Of a stretch of 64,000 nt of DNA, positions 57,115 to 64,000 are shown piece after piece. This DNA comes from Picrophilus oshimae DSM 9789 (GTDB taxonomy: Archaea; Thermoplasmatota; Thermoplasmata; Thermoplasmatales; Thermoplasmataceae). Under the pieces are notes generated by a model. That model was not told the origin of the DNA and did not search any database. It was given only the letters and a program-made list of their open reading frames with translations. The stretch covers positions 1-64,000 of the forward strand of contig NZ_FWYE01000004.1 in NCBI RefSeq assembly GCF_900176435.1. The letters are read 5' to 3'. A program made the translations under genes and the position numbers. Numbering within the stretch: the first letter of the stretch is position 1; each line of letters starts with the position of its first letter.

Positions 57115-57867
57115 TTACTGCAAAAATTCTTTTATTATATCACCCAGCCTTGTGTTATATATTCTGGTTTTATCATATGTTAAAAATCCTGAATCCCTAT
57201 AGGCCTTTAATCTAAAATCCTCTAATGTTGAATCCTCTATAAATTTTGAGTTTAATGCCATTTTTAATTTATTTATTTCATCTGGAGGTATTCTGACTAT
57301 TGGAACCTTTAAAAAATAAACGTCGTTTAAATCAGGATAAAAAATTTTTTCTATTTCTGTTTTATTATTTTCATATATAATTGAATTTTTATTTTTATCA
57401 TCATTAAAAAGATTTATCTTATCCCTTATAATTTCAAATTTTTCGTTTATATTAGCAACATTCTTATTTATTATGTTATAAACCTCATCAATCATAAATA
57501 TTGATGAGTATATTGATAAAATTATCGTCTCTATTTTTCTACCTCCTGATGCATTTAATATTATTTTTTCAACGCTGTACCTTTCCCTTTCATTTTTTAT
57601 AATATCTGCCAGGGTACCTATTAATGTTAATATATCGTCATCATTTAATATATCATCAAAATTTAATCTTATTTCGTGTACATTTGCATTAAATTTTTTT
57701 CTTAGCGAGGTTGATGCTGCCATGGCAGCTGACATTACATAACTATTTTTTGTGTATATTATTATTGTATCTGTTATATTCTCACCCAAATTTTTTAGAT
57801 ACTGGTACATCTCAGTTGCGACCATTGGCGTTGTTCCCATAAGGTTTATAAGAAGTGTTTTAACCAT
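57115..57867 (-). CDS. CARF-domain protein (Csx14/ring-nuclease-like)
   Basis: A 250-residue protein. The N-terminal Rossmann-like CARF fold shows LLINLMGTTPMVATEMYQYL, and NASGGRK at 105-111 is the conserved ligand-pocket motif of Csx14/NE0113-like CARF proteins. The C-terminal 60 residues look like a small helical or winged-helix domain. CARF proteins bind cyclic oligoadenylate made by Cas10; those without an effector domain may be ring nucleases or regulators. It sits between the array leader and two Csx1-like genes. Confidence 0.75.
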   Translation of the reverse strand: MVKTLLINLMGTTPMVATEMYQYLKNLGENITDTIIIYTKNSYVMSAAMAASTSLRKKFNANVHEIRLNFDDILNDDDILTLIGTLADIIKNERERYSVEKIILNASGGRKIETIILSIYSSIFMIDEVYNIINKNVANINEKFEIIRDKINLFNDDKNKNSIIYENNKTEIEKIFYPDLNDVYFLKVPIVRIPPDEINKLKMALNSKFIEDSTLEDFRLKAYRDSGFLTYDKTRIYNTRLGDIIKEFLQ

Positions 57868-57939
57868 GACTGATTATAATTTGTTATAATTTAAATTTAT
57901 TTATAAAGTATTGGTATAACAGAATGAATTTGATTTTGT

Positions 57940-59190
57940 TTATAATTTAACATGTGATCTAACAAGACTTTCCACAATAAAATCCATATCAATTTTTTTA
58001 TTGTTAACACTGGCCGTTTTAAACTCTATGCAGTTGCTGTCAACATTGCATATGTAATCAAGAAGGCCGGCATGGGCCTTGAAGTTTCTTGTAAATTCTG
58101 AAAGATCAATGTACCTGCCATGGGTTCTCATCTTATTATTTTTTATGTTTTTCAATTCATTTTTTAAAAACGTTATGTCCGAATCACTGCCAAAGAATAT
58201 GTCGGTTAGATCATAAATGTCCTTTATATTATATTTATTGTGGGATTTCATTGAATTGTATACTGCCCTGAGCGAATCAATAAAGGCAAGTGATTCTATA
58301 TTTATTTTAATACTGTCAGGAAAATCCTGCTGAACATTTATTAAATTTCCATCGTTTTTAATTGTTATGGAAAAATTATTTTCCTGGTCAATATTAAAAC
58401 ATTGATGCTTATTATCAATGACATACAACAGGTAAGGTATTATATCTGATTGAACCATAATTGAGCAGGCCTTTATGTAAATCTCAAGCCCGTCACGATT
58501 GATTTTTTTAAAGTAGTTTTTAATACTGTTTTTATTATCTTTATATTTGTTAAGAAAATCCCTTGAAATTACAGAGAGTATATTTTTGCTATCTATAAGA
58601 TCTATTTTAATTGTATTAATATTCAATATTGTATCATCGCTTTTATAATAGGGATCGGAGTTATAAAATTCCAGTTTTATGTTTCTCCTGTAATTCAATG
58701 AATATGTATTGCATGCATGCCTTACAGATTCGGTAAAGATAAGCTGCATAAAATTGACACCGTGTGTCGTATCTATTAAAAATGTATCTATATCATTAAA
58801 AAATTCAATTGATTTTAGTATCGATACATAAAAATATGAATACAAGAATTTTATGTCAACATCATATCTATAAAGTTTGTCCTTGTAATAGCTTCCCATA
58901 GACGGAAAAATGTTTACATCTGACTTGTTTATAAAATCCGCACTTTCCGTATCATAATTTTTAATATGATCTATCAATTTTGACTTAAAACAATCTTTTA
59001 AATTATCAACACTGTTTAAAAGCTCCGGAAATATGGAATCTGGTATAAATATAAACGATTTATCTATATTTTTATTCCTTGATATTACGCTTGAGCTTGT
59101 TATGCTTAGGTATTTTTCATTGTTCATTGAATATTTAACCCTCTTCCATCCAAGAGGATCTCCCCATAATGCAAGCAGGACGCTCTTCAT
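57940..59190 (-). CDS. csx1: Csx1-family CARF-HEPN ribonuclease (DxTHG protein)
   Basis: A 416-residue protein when started at the ATG at 59190 (MKSVLLALWGDP), which gives the normal CARF beginning; a longer frame opens at 59256 inside the previous gene. The CARF motif D140-T-T-H143-G is present. The C-terminal HEPN motif RNFKAH has R368 and H373, the RNase active site. Such enzymes cut RNA when cyclic oligoadenylate binds. It follows the paralogous gene by 13 bases. Intact in both domains. Confidence 0.88.
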   Translation of the reverse strand: MKSVLLALWGDPLGWKRVKYSMNNEKYLSITSSSVISRNKNIDKSFIFIPDSIFPELLNSVDNLKDCFKSKLIDHIKNYDTESADFINKSDVNIFPSMGSYYKDKLYRYDVDIKFLYSYFYVSILKSIEFFNDIDTFLIDTTHGVNFMQLIFTESVRHACNTYSLNYRRNIKLEFYNSDPYYKSDDTILNINTIKIDLIDSKNILSVISRDFLNKYKDNKNSIKNYFKKINRDGLEIYIKACSIMVQSDIIPYLLYVIDNKHQCFNIDQENNFSITIKNDGNLINVQQDFPDSIKINIESLAFIDSLRAVYNSMKSHNKYNIKDIYDLTDIFFGSDSDITFLKNELKNIKNNKMRTHGRYIDLSEFTRNFKAHAGLLDYICNVDSNCIEFKTASVNNKKIDMDFIVESLVRSHVKL

Positions 59191-59203
59191 GAGACCACAA
59201 TGA

Positions 59204-60499
59204 TTATTTTGATAATTTAAGCAACCACTTTCTGTGGGTTTCTGCCTTTTTATCATCGGTATCGCTTTTATAAATTATCTTATCGCCTTTTATATCAACC
59301 GATTCCCTATCAAGGCCTGAATGCGCAAAAAAGTTTCTCTCCATGTCTCCATGGCCATTCTTATCCGATTCATTATTAAATTCCGGGTCTTCCTTATTAT
59401 AATATGAAGATACATTATTATTGGCCATTTCCTTAAATTCCTGTATATCGCGTGTTAAAAACCTAATATTTTGTGGCAGGTTTATCTTTTTGTTATTATA
59501 TATAAGATTGCCAAGTTCCAAATAATCGTCAAGTTTTTCAAGATGTATTTTGTCCTTAAAAAGCTTAAAGAAACCACAATAAAGGTACAGTGTTAGGATG
59601 AAATTTATTATTTCGTTTACATTTAATATCTTTATATTTCTGCCACCATCCATGTTATTTAAAAGATCTGAAAAATTATCTATTAATTCTTTTATTGAAC
59701 ATTTCAGATCATAAAAAACAGAATCTGAAAAAAGTTTATTATATGATTCTTTTAGGACACTTAATGTGTTCATGTCTATTGAATTATAAATTATTATTAC
59801 ATTGTTTATAAGATTTCTATAATTCCTTTTATGCTTAAATTTGAATTCAAAAGACATTTTTAAATCGTCATTCATTTCCATAACACTGGCTATCTTAAAC
59901 TCTTTTTTGTAAGGCACCAAAAAGAAAGCCTTTTTGTTTAGGCTTTGAATGTATATTGAAACCTTTTTTGATCCTTTTAAAACAGGTTCAGATATTATTT
60001 TATATATCCTTAAAGATTTTTCATTATTTATATTAAAAAGCCATAACGCAACAAAGAGGTTTGCGGCAGCATCTATTAAAAGATTTACATACTCGTTTAA
60101 ACCTGTGTTTATATCAAGTAAAAGTATATCATCTGCATTTATCCTTTTTAGCATATCTAAAAAGATAAAAAGCATGATCTCCTGGGGATAAAAATCATAG
60201 TATTTATTATTATATGTACCAAATGATGGCATTATTATAATCTCGTAATTATCCTCATTAAGACCGTTATTTTTTAACCTGTTTTTAAAATTGTCAATAC
60301 CAGAATCAAGGCTGGCCGGCCATAAGAAGATTATCTTTTTATCACCGGGCATTTTTTTAAATACAAAGGTTGATGCAAGCATATCATCACCATCCATGTC
60401 GTTATTTATGTATTGATCGAAACCATCCATTTTTTTAATTGAAAAACATACATTAGCATAATCTTTTGTAACACCAATAATCTGGTAAATATAAATCAT
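59204..60499 (-). CDS. Divergent Csx1-like CARF-HEPN paralogue
   Basis: A 431-residue protein with the same layout as its downstream neighbour: an N-terminal Rossmann-like part (IIFLWPASLDSG; IIIMPSFG; DILLLDINTG) and a C-terminal HEPN motif RNFFAHSGL with R388 and H393. The DxTHG motif is altered to D129-I-N-T-G133, so the ligand or CARF activity may differ. The two may form a heteromer. Promoter tracts lie upstream at about 60520-60535. Confidence 0.78.
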   Translation of the reverse strand: MIYIYQIIGVTKDYANVCFSIKKMDGFDQYINNDMDGDDMLASTFVFKKMPGDKKIIFLWPASLDSGIDNFKNRLKNNGLNEDNYEIIIMPSFGTYNNKYYDFYPQEIMLFIFLDMLKRINADDILLLDINTGLNEYVNLLIDAAANLFVALWLFNINNEKSLRIYKIISEPVLKGSKKVSIYIQSLNKKAFFLVPYKKEFKIASVMEMNDDLKMSFEFKFKHKRNYRNLINNVIIIYNSIDMNTLSVLKESYNKLFSDSVFYDLKCSIKELIDNFSDLLNNMDGGRNIKILNVNEIINFILTLYLYCGFFKLFKDKIHLEKLDDYLELGNLIYNNKKINLPQNIRFLTRDIQEFKEMANNNVSSYYNKEDPEFNNESDKNGHGDMERNFFAHSGLDRESVDIKGDKIIYKSDTDDKKAETHRKWLLKLSK

Positions 60500-60650
60500 G
60501 TATTAAATAATACAACTATATATTAAACATTTCCCAAAATATATTAAGTATGCTACATTTGCCTTATGATTTTTAATGCTTTATTTTATGTTTTTGACAA
60601 CAATATTTTATAATAAGTTATATTTTAATTAACGAATTCAGGTATTTATT

Positions 60651-61163
60651 ATGAATGAACTATCAATGGATATGGTAATGAATGTAATAAGTCCATTAAT
60701 AATCGGTGATAGAATCCTTGACGTTGGAACTGGATTTGGAACTGTAATAAAAGCGCTTATAAAAAATAAAAACATAAATATTACAAGCATCGACCCTGAA
60801 ATGTGGAGCTTTGATATGCTAAAAAATACGTTTCTGGATGAAATTTATAAAAACAGGTTAAGATTATTAAAACTATCAATAGAGGAAAATGGCTTTAATG
60901 ATAATCAATTTTCAACATCGATATCACTATTTTCAGCGCACCATTTTAAGGATGTAATAAAGGCAATGAACGAGATGTATAGAATTACAGAGAGATCAAT
61001 TATCATTGCGGACTGGACACCGGAATCATCCGAAATTACAAATCCGCACAAGCCCAGGGAATTGAAGAAACCTATGGAGCTTGTAATTGATTATGCAGAG
61101 GATCATGGATACATTATAAAAAGAAATAAAATGTGGTACCTTGTTTATAAAATAAATGATTAA
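60651..61163 (+). CDS. Class I SAM-dependent methyltransferase
   Basis: A 170-residue methyltransferase. Motif I is ILDVGTGFGTV (22-32 region), the acidic motif II ITSIDPEMWS, and FSAHHFKD marks the post-I loop. The C-terminal part (HKPRELKKPMELVIDYAEDHGY) is typical of small archaeal enzymes. The substrate is unknown. It is divergent from the CARF genes and its link to them is positional only. Confidence 0.82.
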   Translation: MNELSMDMVMNVISPLIIGDRILDVGTGFGTVIKALIKNKNINITSIDPEMWSFDMLKNTFLDEIYKNRLRLLKLSIEENGFNDNQFSTSISLFSAHHFKDVIKAMNEMYRITERSIIIADWTPESSEITNPHKPRELKKPMELVIDYAEDHGYIIKRNKMWYLVYKIND

Positions 61164-61222
61164 AATTTTTATATAAAGATAATTTAATTTATAGCTTTAT
61201 TATATTTATTGGCAATGCTTAT

Positions 61223-61261
61223 AAGTAAGTATGTACTTCCTTAGTAAGGTGGTACTTACTT
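61223..61261. promoter_or_regulatory. Nested inverted repeat at the start of the ATPase gene
   Basis: Outer arms AAGTAAGTA (61223-61231) and TACTTACTT (61253-61261) are perfect complements, and an inner palindrome CCTTA-G-TAAGG lies at 61239-61249. The right arm overlaps the TTG start of the next gene. It is likely an operator for autoregulation or an RNA hairpin controlling translation. Confidence 0.6.
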
Positions 61262-62339
61262 GCTGTTCGATCCATATCCGAAGAACAATTTAAATGATTT
61301 GTATGATAGAAGGGCCGAGATAGAAAGGCTTCAAAACGGTGTTAAATATCCATTGACCGTTATCCAGGGCTTAAGAAGAACTGGCAAATCATCTCTTGTA
61401 AAATCCGTTTTAAATGATATGATATACATAGATATAAGAAAGTACAGTGGCAAGGGATACATATCTTACCGGGATTTAATAGAGGAATTCAATAACGCAA
61501 TAAACAGGGATTTAAAAGACAGGTTAAGGGACGTATTTAAAAACATCTCCGGAATAAATATACTTGGCAATTCAATATCATTATCATGGAAGAAAAACAG
61601 GGTAAGGTTAATAGATGTATTAAATGCAATAGATGATTATTATAATAATAACAATAAAAATATAATAATTACAATCGATGAGATACAGGAGTTAATAAAA
61701 CTCAAGGGATATAATTTTCTAAATGATATAGCGTATTCATTTGATAATTTTAAAAGCATAAAATTCGTTTTAACAGGATCACAGATAGGCGCACTGCACA
61801 ATTACCTTAAAATGGATGATTATAATTCGCCACTGTACGGAAGGGCCTATACATTAATAGATTTAAAGCCATTTAACAGGGAACAGTCCATGGATTTTCT
61901 TAAAAAGGGCTTCAATGAGTTTAATATTGATTTTAATGATGCTGAAAATGTTTACAATACACTTGGTGGCATACCTGGCTGGCTTGCATATTATGGATTC
62001 AGGTATGTAAATAATTCTAAAGACCCAATGAATGAAACAATAAAAAATGCAAGGAATACAATAATAATGGAATTCTGCAATTTTATTGCAAACCGCGAGA
62101 TGGCATTTAAAAGATATTATTTAATACTAAATAAATGCATTGAGAGATCATCATGGTCTGAAATAAAAAATTACATAGAAAATAATGAAGGAAATATTAT
62201 ACCAAACTCCGTTTTAAATAAGATGCTTAACAATCTCATTGATTATTCTTTTATAAAAAAATACGATGAAAAATATGAATTAATAGATAACATGATGAGG
62301 TATGCATTTAAGGATAGAATAAAATGCGGAAACATGTAA
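61260..62339 (+). CDS. Archaeal ATPase (Arch_ATPase, PF01637 type)
   Basis: A 359-residue STAND-like P-loop ATPase. Walker A is GLRRTGKSSLV near 36-46, Walker B IITIDEIQEL, sensor LTGSQIG, and GRAYTLIDLKPFNREQ plus GGIPGWLAYYG are further family motifs. A C-terminal winged-helix-like domain follows. Starts at TTG with the dyad described separately. These proteins are abundant in archaea, many in mobile or defence regions; the role here is unknown. Confidence 0.88.
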   Translation: MLFDPYPKNNLNDLYDRRAEIERLQNGVKYPLTVIQGLRRTGKSSLVKSVLNDMIYIDIRKYSGKGYISYRDLIEEFNNAINRDLKDRLRDVFKNISGINILGNSISLSWKKNRVRLIDVLNAIDDYYNNNNKNIIITIDEIQELIKLKGYNFLNDIAYSFDNFKSIKFVLTGSQIGALHNYLKMDDYNSPLYGRAYTLIDLKPFNREQSMDFLKKGFNEFNIDFNDAENVYNTLGGIPGWLAYYGFRYVNNSKDPMNETIKNARNTIIMEFCNFIANREMAFKRYYLILNKCIERSSWSEIKNYIENNEGNIIPNSVLNKMLNNLIDYSFIKKYDEKYELIDNMMRYAFKDRIKCGNM

Positions 62340-62470
62340 TTTTAAATATTAATGCTGTTATTTAAATTAAAATTCTATATTTTATTTAATCATCATGCAA
62401 ATATAAAATCACATCAATCATGTGTTTAAACATGGCCTTTAATGTATAAAATTATGATAAATAATTTATA

Positions 62471-62887
62471 TCATTCCAGATCCTTTATATTATTATATAA
62501 ATCATTTATTGTTTTTTTATCTATAAGATCGGAAAGCCAGGTGAAATCAATGCTTTTTAACATTGTTATTATATCATTCCTGTTTGCGCAGTGATTTCTC
62601 CATTCATCAAACAGTTTCAATGCCATTTCAGTGTTTCTGTAAATGTTTTTATAACCATGTTCCTCCAATAATCTTGCAACCATAAGCATCTCGCCCTTTG
62701 GAACGGCACACCTTGTATCGTTTCTATTATATCCATATTTCATTGCAAGCGATTGCAAAAGCCTTCTAAGTGATTTGTATGCCCTGAAGGCGGCAAGATC
62801 TGTAATATTGTTATTTAATCTAATGCATGCAACGCCCGCATCCTTAATGGACATCTCTGCGTATTGCCTTTCAGATCTTATCGGCAT
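62471..62887 (-). CDS. Hypothetical helical protein
   Basis: A 138-residue, mostly helical, charged protein (SERQYAEMSIKDAGVACIR; AVPKGEMLMVARLLEEHGY). Composition and start look normal for a real gene. No family recognised; a HEPN-like helical bundle is possible, but the R-x4-H motif is absent. It is convergent with the ATPase gene. Confidence 0.6.
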   Translation of the reverse strand: MPIRSERQYAEMSIKDAGVACIRLNNNITDLAAFRAYKSLRRLLQSLAMKYGYNRNDTRCAVPKGEMLMVARLLEEHGYKNIYRNTEMALKLFDEWRNHCANRNDIITMLKSIDFTWLSDLIDKKTINDLYNNIKDLE

Positions 62888-63029
62888 TATTTAAAAATAC
62901 AATTTATCATTTAATATTTTTTTATTTTTAAATTATCATAAAAATATAAATATCAAAATGCGGTTTAAATACATAAAATCATTTTATAATTATTTAAATT
63001 TTGATAAATAAAAAATTAATTATAATTAT

Positions 63030-63764
63030 TTATGGATCAGATACAATATTCACGGGCACTGTAAAGCTAAACTTTGAGTCCTGGTAATGGTTAACATCAA
63101 GGTTTCCTGAGTTGCCAAGGCCTATCCAGATTGTTAATACTGCCGTGCTCCCGGGGTTCATTGATGTGCCAAAGCCGGATGCACTGTATGAGTATATCCA
63201 GCCCGTATCATTGTAAAGATCCCTTGTAAAGTTTGAGGGCGAAACCATATGCGACTCTATTGTTTTGTTATCAGGGTTGTATGGATTGTTTCCGTTTTCC
63301 CTTGGACCAAAGAATATAAAGACATTGCATGATGTTGGTATCTGCTTTATTGAAACCGGGCTTGGTATGGACGCTATAAATCCTACAGTACCATTGTTTA
63401 CAAGTACAAATTGCAGTTCTATATAATCACCTGGCGCAAAATTTGTCGCATTTACTGTGTAGTTAATATTCGTGCTGTACGTATGATAATATGAATCGCC
63501 CAGTGGCAGATTATAAATACCGCTGGATTGATATAATTTAGATCCGTCATATATTGTATAGCCTGCATTATTCGGGCCCATAACCGTAACAGGTGTGTTT
63601 GTTGCATTGCTTCCTATAAGAGTTCCACGGAATTCCCATGATAGGTGCCCTGCCGTGCTGTTTCCTACAATGCCTGATGAACCTGAGAATGCCGAGAAGG
63701 CAAATGCGCCCCCAAGCGCAATCAACATTGGTACAACAAGCAGTACTGCTATCTTTTTATTCAG
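63030..63764 (-). CDS. Secreted or surface-anchored beta-rich protein
   Basis: About 245 residues. A conventional ATG gives a start at 63728 (MLIALGGAFAF), but the frame is open upstream and an AGGTGA ribosome site 5 bases before CTG at 63762-63764 allows NKKIAVLLVVPMLIALGG, a complete signal segment with a basic end. I therefore favour the CTG start. The mature part is rich in Asn, Ser, Thr and Gly with beta character, typical of archaeal surface or pilin-like proteins. No specific family recognised. Confidence 0.65.
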   Translation of the reverse strand: MNKKIAVLLVVPMLIALGGAFAFSAFSGSSGIVGNSTAGHLSWEFRGTLIGSNATNTPVTVMGPNNAGYTIYDGSKLYQSSGIYNLPLGDSYYHTYSTNINYTVNATNFAPGDYIELQFVLVNNGTVGFIASIPSPVSIKQIPTSCNVFIFFGPRENGNNPYNPDNKTIESHMVSPSNFTRDLYNDTGWIYSYSASGFGTSMNPGSTAVLTIWIGLGNSGNLDVNHYQDSKFSFTVPVNIVSDP

Positions 63765-63829
63765 TTTTTCACCTAGTATTAAATCATGGAATTAAAAATA
63801 TATTATAATGAAAACATTGTAAGAACAAA

Positions 63830-63997
63830 TTATATTCTTTCCTTTAAAAACTGTGATTTGCATGTGCTGCAGCAGAAATAATAGATCCTGTTTTTATGCT
63901 CATATGTATGCGATTCTCCTGTTATTACCGAGCCGCAGTAATCGCAATAAACCGATATGCCCGTAATGGCACCGGACCTGTGCCTGGCACCTGCCAT
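63830..63997 (-). CDS. Small TRASH-like zinc-binding protein
   Basis: A 55-residue protein with CDYCGS (18-23) and YYFCCSTCKSQF (39-50), the two-knuckle arrangement of TRASH/YHS metal-binding proteins, typically linked to metal sensing or handling. Its ATG lies 4 bases from the window edge, so the true start may be further right, outside the window. Located upstream of the secreted-protein gene on the same strand. Confidence 0.6.
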   Translation of the reverse strand: MAGARHRSGAITGISVYCDYCGSVITGESHTYEHKNRIYYFCCSTCKSQFLKERI

Positions 63998-64000
63998 ATC

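Noticed and set aside
1-64000. tRNA or rRNA genes
   Set aside because: No stretch with the TTC-loop and acceptor pairing of a tRNA or conserved rRNA sequence was recognised by eye; a covariance-model scan would settle this.

Overview
The window looks like a stretch of chromosome from a thermoacidophilic euryarchaeon of the order Thermoplasmatales, most likely Picrophilus or a close relative. This is inferred from the strong A+T bias, heavy use of ATA and AGA/AGG codons, many leaderless genes with a TATA box about 25 bases before the start codon, GGTG-type ribosome sites, and archaeal gene families (type I-B Cas, Csx1-like CARF-HEPN proteins, Arch_ATPase, VapBC). No rRNA or tRNA gene was recognised and no insertion sequence is intact.

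Layout. (1) 1-8690: a complete type I-B CRISPR-Cas operon on the minus strand (cas6-cas8b-cas7-cas5-cas3-cas4-cas1-cas2). It runs toward one CRISPR repeat at 5-34, which appears to be the leader-proximal end of an array lying left of the window. (2) 8980-25587: a nearly continuous set of genes that together encode intracellular breakdown of bacterial peptidoglycan. They are a MurK-like amino-sugar kinase, a SIS-type GlcN6P deaminase, NagA, MurQ, a PBP4-type DD-peptidase, a diaminopimelate decarboxylase, a YkfC-like NlpC/P60 peptidase, a membrane-anchored peptide-binding protein, an AmiE/YbbE-like hydrolase, NagZ, an L-Ala-D/L-Glu epimerase, NamZ (YbbC) and a DUF218 protein. An archaeon has no murein of its own, so this reads as a scavenging pathway that uses dead bacteria as food. 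(3) 25600-40700: an accessory region with an alpha-L-rhamnosidase, an aldo/keto reductase and an MFS transporter (a probable rhamnoside module with different codon use), among decayed genes, a VapB-like remnant, an unknown two-gene unit with a helix-hairpin-helix-like protein, and a 1.5 kb AT-rich gene-poor stretch. (4) 41196-49084: an uncharacterised gene group. Three overlapping genes (the third with a probable PD-(D/E)XK-like fold) are followed by a zinc ribbon, a second PD-(D/E)XK protein, an AbrB-VapC pair, an HExxH metalloprotein and an orphan gene. (5) 49186-54590: a broken DUF2075-type ATPase, an intact AbiE-like toxin-antitoxin pair, a transposase remnant, and a fused relic of a second AbiEii gene and a DUF4143 ATPase. 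(6) 55761-60499: a second CRISPR array with an unrelated repeat, 16 clear units, its leader on the right, followed by three minus-strand CARF-family genes, two of which carry HEPN RNase motifs. No cas10 is present in the window. (7) 60651-64000: a methyltransferase, an archaeal ATPase with a striking nested dyad at its start, and small or secreted proteins.

The best candidates for undescribed biology are the archaeal peptidoglycan-catabolism island and the uncharacterised 41196-45661 operon with nuclease-like proteins. The CARF/HEPN module beside an array of a different repeat type, the 36142-37273 gene pair, and the inverted repeat at the ATPase gene are smaller but specific leads.
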